Below, one piece after another: positions 23,795 through 31,340 of a DNA stretch of 31,650 bases. The notes beneath the pieces were generated by a model. That model ran no database searches and was not told where the DNA came from. It saw only the letters and a program-made list of their open reading frames with translations. The stretch is from Chloroflexi bacterium RBG_13_53_26 (lineage in GTDB: Bacteria > Chloroflexota > Dehalococcoidia > UBA2247 > RBG-13-53-26). Within the stretch, counting starts at the first letter, position 1, and every line of letters starts with the position of its first letter. Made by a program: the position numbers and the translations under genes. Location: assembly GCA_001795035.1 (NCBI GenBank), contig MGMW01000096.1, positions 1-31,650 of the forward strand. Direction: 5' to 3'.

Positions 23795-25024
23795 ATGAAT
23801 GCCGAGATCATCTCCATTGGGACTGAGCTTCTCCTGGGGGAAGTAAACGACACCAATGCCAGCTATCTGGCATCGCAACTGGCGTTGCTTGGCGCCAACC
23901 TCCGCTGGATCACGGTGGTCGATGACAATATGGACAGACTGGTTGAGGTTCTCGGCCGGGCATGGAAACGTTCGGATCTGGTTTTGGCAACCGGAGGACT
24001 GGGGCCCACTCAGGATGACCTTACCCGCGAAGCCATTGCACAGATGCTGAATGAGGATATGAAGGTCTCTGAGCCTCTGTTGCAGAATCTGAAAGCCATG
24101 TTTGCTGCTATGGACAGACCAATGGCAGCCACGAACAGCAAGCAGGCTGCCCTGATATCATCGGCGCAGGCTATCCCCAATCCCAGGGGTACTGCGCCCG
24201 GGTGGTGGGTGGAGAGAGACGGGAGGGTGGCGGTGGCCATGCCCGGGCCACCTGCCGAGATGCAGCGCATGTGGCAAAGGGAGGTCATGCCCAGGCTTCA
24301 GGCAAGGATTCAGGGGCGTGTCGTAATGCTTCGCACTTTGAAGTGTTTTGGGTTGTCTGAAGCGGAGGCGGGTGAGACCGCCAGCCAGTTCGGGGATTGG
24401 GGCAATCCTTCGCTCGGCATATATGCCGGGTCAGACGGGGTACATCTGAGGATGATTGCCAGGGCAGCAAGCTGCGATGAAGCTGCGGAGATGATTGCTG
24501 GTTCGGAGGTGCGACTGCGCAATATGCTTGCCACGCACATATGGGGTGCGGACGATGACACTCTGGAGGCAACAGTGGGCAAGCTTCTTGCCGAGCGGGG
24601 ACTAACCTTAGCCACTATGGAGTCGTGCACCGGCGGCCTGCTGGGCAGCATGCTGACGGATGTTCCTGGAAGTTCGACCTACTACAGAGGAGGATTTGTG
24701 GCTTACTCTGATGAGGCCAAGGTGGCCCTCGGTGTGGATCTGCGGCTCATTGAGCAACACGGAGCGGTGAGCAGCCAGACCGCGAGGGCCATGGCGGATG
24801 CGGCCTGCCAAGGTTTCGGCGCCGACATTGGCTTGGCTACTACAGGGGTAGCGGGACCTGACAGCGTAGAAGACAAACTACCCGGTCTGGCTTACATAGG
24901 CATATCTGACAGGCTGGGTCAGAACTCGGTTGAGGGAAGGTACCCACCGGCCCGTCTGGAGGTCAAAAGGCGTGTGGCCATCCATGCACTTTTCGTGCTG
25001 AGGCAGAGGTTGTTGGTACACTGA
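23795..25024 (+). CDS. cinA: CinA family protein with nicotinamide-nucleotide amidase domain
   Basis: Encodes 409 aa. The N-terminal MoCF_biosynth-like domain opens with MNAEIISIGTELLLGEVNDTNASYLA and has LATGGLGPTQDDLTREAIA (~63-81) and AMPGPPAEMQRMW. The C-terminal PncC domain (~260-409) has LATMESCTGGLLGSMLTDVPGSS and ATTGVAGPD. Together they give ADP-ribose pyrophosphatase and NMN deamidase activity in NAD recycling. ATG 23795 is chosen from the family N-terminus; GTG 23753 is 14 codons upstream and neither has a strong RBS. It may share the thiC transcript (71-nt gap). Confidence 0.92.
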   Translation: MNAEIISIGTELLLGEVNDTNASYLASQLALLGANLRWITVVDDNMDRLVEVLGRAWKRSDLVLATGGLGPTQDDLTREAIAQMLNEDMKVSEPLLQNLKAMFAAMDRPMAATNSKQAALISSAQAIPNPRGTAPGWWVERDGRVAVAMPGPPAEMQRMWQREVMPRLQARIQGRVVMLRTLKCFGLSEAEAGETASQFGDWGNPSLGIYAGSDGVHLRMIARAASCDEAAEMIAGSEVRLRNMLATHIWGADDDTLEATVGKLLAERGLTLATMESCTGGLLGSMLTDVPGSSTYYRGGFVAYSDEAKVALGVDLRLIEQHGAVSSQTARAMADAACQGFGADIGLATTGVAGPDSVEDKLPGLAYIGISDRLGQNSVEGRYPPARLEVKRRVAIHALFVLRQRLLVH

Positions 25025-25090
25025 GGGCTATGCCGTTGAGTCAGCAGAGATAGATGCAGCGCTCAGAGGGGATATGTAGGTGGGGGGATA

Positions 25091-25969
25091 CTAGTCTTCG
25101 GTTGCTCTTCTGGTGACCAGGACATAGGCCAGCCTCGCTATAACGAAGACAGAGAGTAGCAGGACTAGGCCGATGGGTATCCACCACCACGGGAAAGGGG
25201 TTGACTTGACGAAGTTGGCGGTTATCACTTTGGGTGAATCGATCTCTATGGTAATTGGGTTCTGCGAGCCAGACAGATCGCCGCTCCAGTGGTCAAATCT
25301 GTAGCCCTCGCTGGCTGCAGCCCTGACGGCAACAGGAGTAGCCGTCGGGTAACCGTGGGCTGGCTGAGCCGGGTCAAGGGTCACCGTGCCAGCGTCTGAT
25401 GGCTGGCTGGCTAGTTCCACAGTGGGGTTGAAAACGGCAGTCACTGACTTATCACTATCTATAAGGAGTGACGAGGGGTTGACAACTCCCGAGATGGCTC
25501 CCATCCAGTGGCTGAAACTGTAGCCGGACTGGGCGTAGGCCGTCAGGGTCACGGTGGTATTGATGGGGTATCCATTGGGCGATGGCAATGGCCGCATGCT
25601 CACCGTGCCACCATACTGAGAGACATTTAGCATGTACTGAATCTCGGATGACATGAAGAACGCAGTCACCGTCTTCTCTATTGGAGGGGTACTCTCTGGC
25701 CAGTCAACCGTCACAGATGTGGGATTGGCAGCCACGCTCGCCACAGGGCCCTCCCAGTGGTCGAACTGATAGCCAGCAGAGGGAATGGCGGTTATGGTGA
25801 CCACGATGCCTACAGCATACTGCCGAGACGAACTGGGGCTGACTGTGCCTTGATCTATGTTATCACTGACGACCGTCAGCTTGGGCCAGCAGCTAGATCA
25901 GCCACTCTTCACGGCTGCCGGAAATGGCAAGGACAACAAAACCACGGCCGTCGCTAGAGCGGCCATCAC
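25091..25969 (-). pseudogene. Secreted InlB-type repeat protein with C-terminal anchor, interrupted by in-frame TGA
   Basis: Read on the minus strand, one frame gives a signal-peptide-like start (MAALATAVVLLSLPFPAAVKSG, from GTG 25969 or ATG 25966), then a TGA at 25898-25900. Without a frame change it continues through LTVVSDNIDQGTVSPSSRQY and three further divergent InlB B-repeat units (GYQFDHWEG, GYSFSHWMG, GYRFDHWSG) to a C-terminal membrane anchor WWWIPIGLVLLLSVFVIARLAY and a basic tail. The stop therefore cuts the signal from the repeats. The downstream part alone (e.g. GTG 25804) would lack both secretion signal and half a repeat. Nonsense mutation, assembly error or recoding are the choices; mutation is likeliest. 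It follows the beta-helix gene by 79 nt. Confidence 0.75.
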
Positions 25970-26047
25970 TATCAACGCACCTTTGCTCAGCAAACGTACG
26001 GACAACTATGACTCCAGTTTGTCATGTTGGTGTGGTCTGCCAGCAAA

Positions 26048-27919
26048 TCACTCGTAGTCGTAGTACGCACCTCTGTGTGATATGAGTCGCAGGACGATTC
26101 TTCCAATGACAACCAGAACAAAAAGGCCAATGAGTCCCGCGAGTACCATCAGTATCCACCACCATTGGAAGCCGCTGCTATTGAGAGCCCCCCCAATCGC
26201 AAAGGGGGTACCAGCAAGATTGCTGAGGTTGGGACTGCTGTCCGCCCCGATCGTGGCCCGGATACAGTCTTCTGCTTTGTAGACTTTCTGCTTTGAGCAG
26301 ACCATCCATTCGGAACCGTCCCACCAGTACAAGCGCAGATCTCCCTCCGTCAGGTCACCAAGCTCATCCATGGTGTAGTCCGCTTTGATCTCAATCTCCT
26401 CGACGCTGCCGGTATCACTGATGCAGACATCGATCCACTTCAGGATGGACACCTCGGGTGACTCCCCACCGGGATTCCCTGAGTAGCTGGCTACCCAGAT
26501 GATGGGATCGCCACTTCCTCTCAAAGTGACGGAGGTTGATGCCTCCGCCCGGGCATCCAGTACGTAGTCGCCAACATCTGGTGTCCCAGTTGCCACATAC
26601 AGGGGCGCTGATTCTAGCCAGGGGCTGAACTCGACCATTTCTCCCACATTGGCCCCAGTGCCGGCAGGGTTGCCCGATGCATGATAAGGACCGCTGGGAT
26701 CACCCCACCAGTTCTGGATGGCATCAACAGGCTTGAAGAATCCGTTGTAGTAGACTTGGGTGGCCTGGTTCGTACCTGAGCCAGAGCTGAAGCTGTTGAA
26801 GCGGAGCCAGTTGTCTGCCGAATCCTCTTCCAGATATATGTCGGAGCCCTTTGTGGCCGTGTTGCCCTCCATGTGATTGCCGCAGATATTGTTCTGCTGT
26901 CCTCCCACCCAGATGCCGTAGGTGTTTGAAGTAGCACTATTTTGCAGGATCACGTTCTGCCTGCTGCCGCCGGCTTCCGAGGGTTCTGATATGTAGACCC
27001 CATAGTAATTCCCAGAGATTGTGTTGTTGGAAACAAGGCACTCGGAGACGTCATTGAGGCGTACACCCGCCACCTGATCACCACTGCCCCCTCGAATAGT
27101 GAATCCATCTATGGCGACACCGTCAGACGTAACATTGAAAACGTCGGCGCTGCCGTTGGCCGCCTCCACGAATGTCACGGACGGGCCATCGCTTGAGATG
27201 ATCGCCAGATCCTTGTTGACCAGGACATTCTCAGGGTATGTCCCTGGATGGACAATGACGGTGAGCAGCGGATCGGCGTCGTCAATTGCCTCCTGGATTA
27301 CCTGGTACTTGTACTTGAAAGCGCCGCTAGGCAGCTTCTCTTTGCCCACGTGGATTTCGGCTCGTACGGAAGCCCGAATCAATAGATCACCATATTGGAC
27401 TGGAAAGATAGCGATATCGGGTTCATCAGCACGGAAAGAGCGGTCTGTGTCCTTCTGGCGATCGTGGAATGGCATCGCGGTCTTTGATGGGGTCTGTATC
27501 CAGACGTAGAAATCTCCGGTGACGGTTATCTCTGGGATTGGGACGGTGTACCAGCCATTTCTGGACACAGGGACAACGATTGGATCAGGAAGCAGAGGTA
27601 CCTGGTTCACATCGTTTATGTGTACCCGCAGATTACGGCTTTCAGTAGCGTAGGCATAGAAACGCAGCGATGTGACGGCGGCTATTTCTACACCTCCCAG
27701 TCCGAAGCGCACACCCTGATACTCTATGCATGATGGGCAGGCAACCTCGGATTCAATTACGGGCTTGTAAGGGATACCATCATCATACACCAGTTCGGTA
27801 GCTCCTACCTCCCGTTGCGCGGCAGCCGGTCGCACTATGAAAGGCAGTGACATGGAAAGTATCACGCTTGCAATGCCGAGCAGCACTGCAAGATAGAAGG
27901 CTCTTTTCGTTTTTTGCAT
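26048..27919 (-). CDS. Secreted right-handed beta-helix surface protein with C-terminal anchor
   Basis: Encodes 623 aa; GAGAGGAGG lies 5 nt before the ATG. A signal peptide (AFYLAVLLGIASVILSMSLPFIVRPAAA) leads to an N-terminal beta-rich domain (~30-190). A parallel beta-helix of the NosD/pectate-lyase type follows (~205-400: IQEAIDDADP, VIVHPGTYPENVLVNKDLAII, VAIDGFTIRGG, CLVSNNTISGNYYGVYI, NNICGNHMEGN, QNWWGDPSGPYH). A beta domain and a C-terminal anchor WWWILMVLAGLIGLFVLVVIGRIVLRL with a basic tail close the protein. At least five N-X-S/T sites are present (NGS, NVT, NNT, NLS, NSS), candidates for the STT3 enzyme encoded upstream. No catalytic site is evident; polysaccharide binding or a structural role is plausible. 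Confidence 0.88.
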   Translation of the reverse strand: MQKTKRAFYLAVLLGIASVILSMSLPFIVRPAAAQREVGATELVYDDGIPYKPVIESEVACPSCIEYQGVRFGLGGVEIAAVTSLRFYAYATESRNLRVHINDVNQVPLLPDPIVVPVSRNGWYTVPIPEITVTGDFYVWIQTPSKTAMPFHDRQKDTDRSFRADEPDIAIFPVQYGDLLIRASVRAEIHVGKEKLPSGAFKYKYQVIQEAIDDADPLLTVIVHPGTYPENVLVNKDLAIISSDGPSVTFVEAANGSADVFNVTSDGVAIDGFTIRGGSGDQVAGVRLNDVSECLVSNNTISGNYYGVYISEPSEAGGSRQNVILQNSATSNTYGIWVGGQQNNICGNHMEGNTATKGSDIYLEEDSADNWLRFNSFSSGSGTNQATQVYYNGFFKPVDAIQNWWGDPSGPYHASGNPAGTGANVGEMVEFSPWLESAPLYVATGTPDVGDYVLDARAEASTSVTLRGSGDPIIWVASYSGNPGGESPEVSILKWIDVCISDTGSVEEIEIKADYTMDELGDLTEGDLRLYWWDGSEWMVCSKQKVYKAEDCIRATIGADSSPNLSNLAGTPFAIGGALNSSGFQWWWILMVLAGLIGLFVLVVIGRIVLRLISHRGAYYDYE

Positions 27920-28003
27920 ACTATCCTCCTCTCGGACCAATCTGATACGGGTGCATAATTTATGAACTGAAGCCAGTCAGCCCTGCGGCGAACTCCCCAA
28001 CCT

Positions 28004-28031
28004 AATATAGCACCTTGGCTATTGTTGTCAA
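28004..28031 (-). promoter_or_regulatory. Promoter of the beta-helix gene
   Basis: Minus strand: TTGACA (28026-28031), 16-nt spacer, TATATT (28004-28009). It lies in the gap after the STT3 stop, so the surface protein gene is expressed independently with a ~75-nt leader. Confidence 0.65.
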
Positions 28032-28056
28032 ACGGCGAACCCAGTCAGAACCTCTG

Positions 28057-29889
28057 TCACTGCAGAGCCAGAATCACCACCGATGGCTCAGTGGCATCGG
28101 GAGACGCATATATCCGCTCAAGACCATAGTCGGAGTGAAAATCATCGCTGAAGCTTCTATTGTACAGAGAGTCTTCAAGCTCCGGCGGCACCGAGCCCAG
28201 ATCCACATCCGTCACGTCAATACCCACCCTGGCAGCAATAACGGGAAGTATCCTTGTCTCAACCTTGGAGAAGACGAGGTACCCAGCCCCGTACTCCATC
28301 ATGACACTGACTGCCTCGGAGTCGTCCGTTGTGGTGTAGACGCGAGCAATATCCTCATCTGTGGCCTTTGGATGGACACCGTTGTCGACCACAGGAGTGC
28401 GGTGGGACACGTCGAGTATCCAATAGCCATAATCCCACCACGTCATGATGACGGCTTCTTGAGGTGTCTCCTGCCGCAACCAGGTCAATGCTTCATGCCA
28501 TTCAGTGTCTGGCGCCACAGGAGGTGTCGATGCAAACGAGTACGCACCGAATGTCGAAATGGCGACAGTTGCCAGCAGAACCAGAAAGCCGCACCCCAAG
28601 CGCAGGTAGGCACGCAGTTGTGGTAGAACAGCCCGCGGGTCTACCAAAGACAGCTGCAGTATGGATGATGACAACCGAAGCCCCCTGATGTCGAGCAATG
28701 TCACCAAGCCCAGACTGGTAACGACGCACATCGCGGGTACGGCATAGAGGAAGAGTCGCCTGCTGAAGAGCCCGGCGAGGAAGAGTGCACCAAACCAGCC
28801 CAATACTAGTAGGTCTCCCTCGTGTCTCCTTCTGACAGCGATGTACAGCCCGATAGCGATGGGTATCAGCAGCAGCCCCAGGGATAGGATATCCTCAGTG
28901 GCGAGCCCCTGCAATTCGGCGACAGTGGTTTCTCCAGAGATTGTACCGCGCAGTGCGTCCAGCAGGAGGTTCCACATCGATTTCAAGATATCGGGCCTCA
29001 AGGCGATTGCAGCCACATTCAATCCAAGTATGACAGCCAATGGTTTGTATGACGATCCTCTCAGGGCCACGCGTAGCGCCATGGGAAGCCTTCTGAAGGC
29101 AATCAGAGGCCAGTCCAAAACATTGTCCTCGGCAAGCAAAGCGGGCATGATATGATTGAAGAGGGTATTCAGTATTTGAACAAGAAGGAAAACAACCAAC
29201 ACAGTCAGGAGGATTGCTGGGCCCAGGTACCCCCATTCCAGATAGAGCAGAGCCTCCACGCTAATGATAGCAAATGCAGAGACTAGCCAGGTTAGGGCGC
29301 GACCGCCCAGCACAATTGTCATGCGCTTCAGGAAAAAGAATAGAAATATGCCTATGATAACTAAGATGATGCTGAGACAGTCTCGATCAAGATACCCTGC
29401 TGCCTGTTGCACCAGGGCCCACGAGACAAGGGCCCAGACAAGGGCAGATAGCATGGCAACAGAACGTCCGTAGAGCCGTGACACGCCGAAGTACAGCACG
29501 AGAACGGTGATCACACCAAGAGTCGGGGGAAGGAATTTGCTGACCAGCTCCAAAGCACTCAGTGGCGTCTCAGTGGTCACGAATGCAAGTCCTCTGGCCA
29601 TCAAAGCCAAAGGGTAAGTTATGCCACTGAACATGGGAATTGGCAGCACCCGATTATGCGTTGGGTAGAAGTAGGTCTCATCCAGGGCCAGCAGTTCGGC
29701 CATGCGGTGAAAATAGTGAGAGTCAGCGCTGACTATGAAGTAGTGGTCATCCCTGAGGAGATGAAGGCACCGGAATGCGAACGTAAGGATGCACACTAGA
29801 GCCATGGCCAGGGCAATAGTCCACTTCGGGGGCTTCTCCATCCAACTCGAGCCCAGGGAACGCAGCCGGATCCCGATAGAAGTACTCAC
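28057..29889 (-). CDS. STT3/AglB/PglB-type oligosaccharyltransferase
   Basis: Encodes 610 aa with about a dozen membrane helices and a C-terminal extracellular domain. Family motifs: metal-binding Asp56 in SADSHYF (first loop), the acidic pair in YLDRDC (Asp167, Asp169), and the sequon-binding WWDYG (484-488) in TWWDYGYWILDVSHRTPVVDN. These single-subunit enzymes transfer a lipid-linked glycan to Asn of N-X-S/T sites outside the membrane. They are widespread in archaea and sparse in bacteria. GTG 29889 is chosen because GGAG lies 8 nt upstream; the frame is open 26 codons further, and ATG 29841 is also possible. Downstream surface-protein genes are likely acceptors. Confidence 0.88.
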   Translation of the reverse strand: MSTSIGIRLRSLGSSWMEKPPKWTIALAMALVCILTFAFRCLHLLRDDHYFIVSADSHYFHRMAELLALDETYFYPTHNRVLPIPMFSGITYPLALMARGLAFVTTETPLSALELVSKFLPPTLGVITVLVLYFGVSRLYGRSVAMLSALVWALVSWALVQQAAGYLDRDCLSIILVIIGIFLFFFLKRMTIVLGGRALTWLVSAFAIISVEALLYLEWGYLGPAILLTVLVVFLLVQILNTLFNHIMPALLAEDNVLDWPLIAFRRLPMALRVALRGSSYKPLAVILGLNVAAIALRPDILKSMWNLLLDALRGTISGETTVAELQGLATEDILSLGLLLIPIAIGLYIAVRRRHEGDLLVLGWFGALFLAGLFSRRLFLYAVPAMCVVTSLGLVTLLDIRGLRLSSSILQLSLVDPRAVLPQLRAYLRLGCGFLVLLATVAISTFGAYSFASTPPVAPDTEWHEALTWLRQETPQEAVIMTWWDYGYWILDVSHRTPVVDNGVHPKATDEDIARVYTTTDDSEAVSVMMEYGAGYLVFSKVETRILPVIAARVGIDVTDVDLGSVPPELEDSLYNRSFSDDFHSDYGLERIYASPDATEPSVVILALQ

Positions 29890-29992
29890 TGCGAAAGCTC
29901 CAAGGTCATTGCCAATCGAGTTCCCAGCCGATAGCTGCTCTTGCAGATGCAAGAGGACCCCTGTCATAATCGTAGAACATTCACAGGACCCC

Positions 29993-30021
29993 TTGTACCA
30001 GCATAGAGGATATGCTATAGT
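29993..30021 (+). promoter_or_regulatory. Promoter of the small two-helix membrane protein gene
   Basis: TTGTAC (29993-29998), 17-nt spacer, TATAGT (30016-30021), ~30 nt before the ATG. Confidence 0.6.
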
Positions 30022-30052
30022 GTCACGTCAGCCGATGTCAAGGAGGTCATAA

Positions 30053-30340
30053 ATGAAACTCAATCGGGGTTGCGGGTGCCTTCTACTGGGCCTAGCAGCA
30101 GTCAACTTGATGGCGCTGATTGGCGCCATAATTACACTGGTTTCAGGGGACGATTTATGGCTGGCCTTTCTGGGGTTGGCACTGTTTGGTTCCAACCTGG
30201 TAGCGTCCCTTCTTCTGGGCATAGGAGCCTTTAGAGGTGTCGCTGTTATGAGAACACGTGATGGCACTGAGGAGCTACAGGGGGCGCTGGGGCAAGAGGA
30301 CGAAGGAGAAGACTCTGAACAGGAGTCGGGTGAGGATTAG
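30053..30340 (+). CDS. Small two-helix membrane protein with acidic tail
   Basis: Encodes 95 aa; AAGGAGGT lies 6 nt before the ATG. Two membrane helices (~8-30 and ~36-60) are followed by a very acidic C-terminal tail (EELQGALGQEDEGEDSEQESGED). An early GCGC pair is present. It matches no family I recognise. It has its own promoter and is followed by the copy C promoter 15 nt after the stop. Confidence 0.75.
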   Translation: MKLNRGCGCLLLGLAAVNLMALIGAIITLVSGDDLWLAFLGLALFGSNLVASLLLGIGAFRGVAVMRTRDGTEELQGALGQEDEGEDSEQESGED

Positions 30341-30354
30341 AATAGAGCGGGCGG

Positions 30355-30383
30355 TTGACAAAGTTGCTGGAATGTGTTATACG
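30355..30383 (+). promoter_or_regulatory. Promoter of two-cysteine peptide copy C
   Basis: Perfect -35 TTGACA (30355-30360), optimal 17-nt spacer, -10 TATACG (30378-30383). It is one of the strongest-looking promoters in the window. Confidence 0.7.
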
Positions 30384-30389
30384 TTAACT

Positions 30390-30533
30390 AGCAAAGGGCG
30401 GTGAGCGCCCGGTTCGCTTCAGATGGAAAGGGGGTGAAAGCCAGCGGAGTCGTATTCAATGGTAAGCGCGTTGCGCACGTGCGCAAAATCAGGTACTTAA
30501 GTCAGGTAATTTAGAAAAGGGGGGTGAATATAC
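30390..30533 (+). promoter_or_regulatory. Structured ~145-nt 5' leader of copy C
   Basis: Contains a hairpin GGGCG-gtgag-CGCCC (30396-30410), a 16-nt perfect palindrome TTGCGCACGTGCGCAA (30471-30486), and two direct TCAGGTA copies 13 nt apart (30489-30495, 30502-30508), then the GGGGGGTGA ribosome-binding site. Copies A and B have leaders of only ~30-40 nt. No known riboswitch class was matched. A protein operator, thermo- or ligand-sensing RNA, or mRNA-stabilising element are all possible. Confidence 0.4.
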
Positions 30534-30764
30534 ATGATAATCACCGGCGTAATGGCAAAGGGTTTGGCGATTGTTGATGCCATACTCAGCTACTTTGCAA
30601 CTTCAACAGCAATTGCGACGACCAACATCTGCGGCACGGTATGGACGACCTACAATGCTGAACTGACAGCCTGCGGCACCAGCTTCGTCGCAGACCTCGT
30701 TGCTCTGATCACTGGACTGACGCGCTTGGCACCCAGCCTGCTCGAGGGTCTGCTGGCCGTCTAG
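30534..30764 (+). CDS. Two-cysteine small peptide, family copy C (unknown function)
   Basis: Encodes 76 aa from an ATG with GGGGGGTGA 6 nt upstream. The same plan as copy A, without gaps: N-terminal helix with AKGLAIVDAILSYFATSTAI (~8-27), core NICGTVWTTYNAELTACG (31-48, Cys33 and Cys47), C-terminal helix ending EGLLAV. About 59% identical to copy A; the first 48 residues are far better kept than the last 28. No signal cleavage site, lipobox or known motif. It is followed by a strong intrinsic terminator, so it is a one-gene transcript. Confidence 0.78.
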   Translation: MIITGVMAKGLAIVDAILSYFATSTAIATTNICGTVWTTYNAELTACGTSFVADLVALITGLTRLAPSLLEGLLAV

Positions 30765-30819
30765 AGAGAAGCTTTTATAGTATGCTGGCAACCCTGTAAG
30801 TCTGAAGAGAACTGTTTCG

Positions 30820-30850
30820 AAAAGGGGGAGCATTGAAGCTCTCCCTTTTT
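30820..30850 (+). terminator. Intrinsic terminator after copy C
   Basis: AAAAGGGGGAGC, a 6-nt ATTGAA loop and GCTCTCCCTTTTT form a ~12-bp stem with one G-U pair and end in a T-run. It is the clearest terminator in the window. Confidence 0.85.
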
Positions 30851-30956
30851 CGTTGGGCTGAGCCTCGGATTCTCCCCGTGAACAAAGCTAATCACCCCGC
30901 ATTGGTGCGGGCATTACTGACTAGGTGCGATGGCCCGAAAAGAGCATGAATCTCGC

Positions 30957-30985
30957 TTGACTTAGCTGTAGAAAGGTGATAACTT
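30957..30985 (+). promoter_or_regulatory. Promoter of the small ORF pair at 31067-31562
   Basis: TTGACT (30957-30962), 17-nt spacer, TAACTT (30980-30985). It has the same architecture as the three family promoters. Between the terminator and this promoter there is only a small CCCGCA/TGCGGG hairpin (~30896-30911). Confidence 0.6.
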
Positions 30986-31066
30986 TGAACTCCGCGTGAT
31001 GATGGGGAACTCAGAAGGTACTGGCGGGCATATCTGCAGGCTTGGGCTGGTGGGAAGGTTCGATAG

Positions 31067-31333
31067 ATGACACCTGGAGGGTACTTGGGACTGGTCGCGC
31101 TGAGGGTTAGTGCGATGTTTCATGGAGCCCTGGCCAACTATGTTGATGTGACCAATGTGACCTCGAGCGATGGTGGCCACCAACTCCAGTTCACACTGCT
31201 GCCTGCTGGTATCAGTTTTGCGCAATGGGCAGCGGACGTGGTTGAGCAATACATAGGCCTGCTGAATATGATGGCCTTTGTTCCCCATGTGGGATCCGAG
31301 TTGGCCAAGCTATTCATAGTATTGCTGTCATAG
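31067..31333 (+). CDS. Small hydrophobic helix-loop-helix protein 1 (unknown)
   Basis: Encodes 88 aa from ATG 31067, or 72 aa from ATG 31115, where GAGGG lies 8 nt upstream; the choice is open. An N-terminal helix (YLGLVALRVSAMFHGALANY) leads to a polar middle (VDVTNVTSSDGGHQLQFTL) and a C-terminal helix (VVEQYIGLLNMMAF..ELAKLFIVLLS). No cysteine. The size and helix-loop-helix plan recall the two-cysteine family, but I see no convincing sequence identity. One N-V-T site lies in the loop. Confidence 0.5.
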   Translation: MTPGGYLGLVALRVSAMFHGALANYVDVTNVTSSDGGHQLQFTLLPAGISFAQWAADVVEQYIGLLNMMAFVPHVGSELAKLFIVLLS

Positions 31334-31340
31334 CAAGATC

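Noticed and set aside
24010..24651. Overlapping minus-strand ORFs inside cinA
   Set aside because: They are frame shadows of a clear CinA coding region.
28015..28626. 203-codon plus-strand ORF under the STT3 gene
   Set aside because: Lies opposite the conserved C-terminal domain, including the WWDYG region; no start signals.
30384..30533. Leader of copy C as a cobalamin, TPP or c-di-GMP riboswitch
   Set aside because: GGTGAAAGCC recalls part of the B12 core, but the CCCGCC.ACTGT block and other signature elements are missing.
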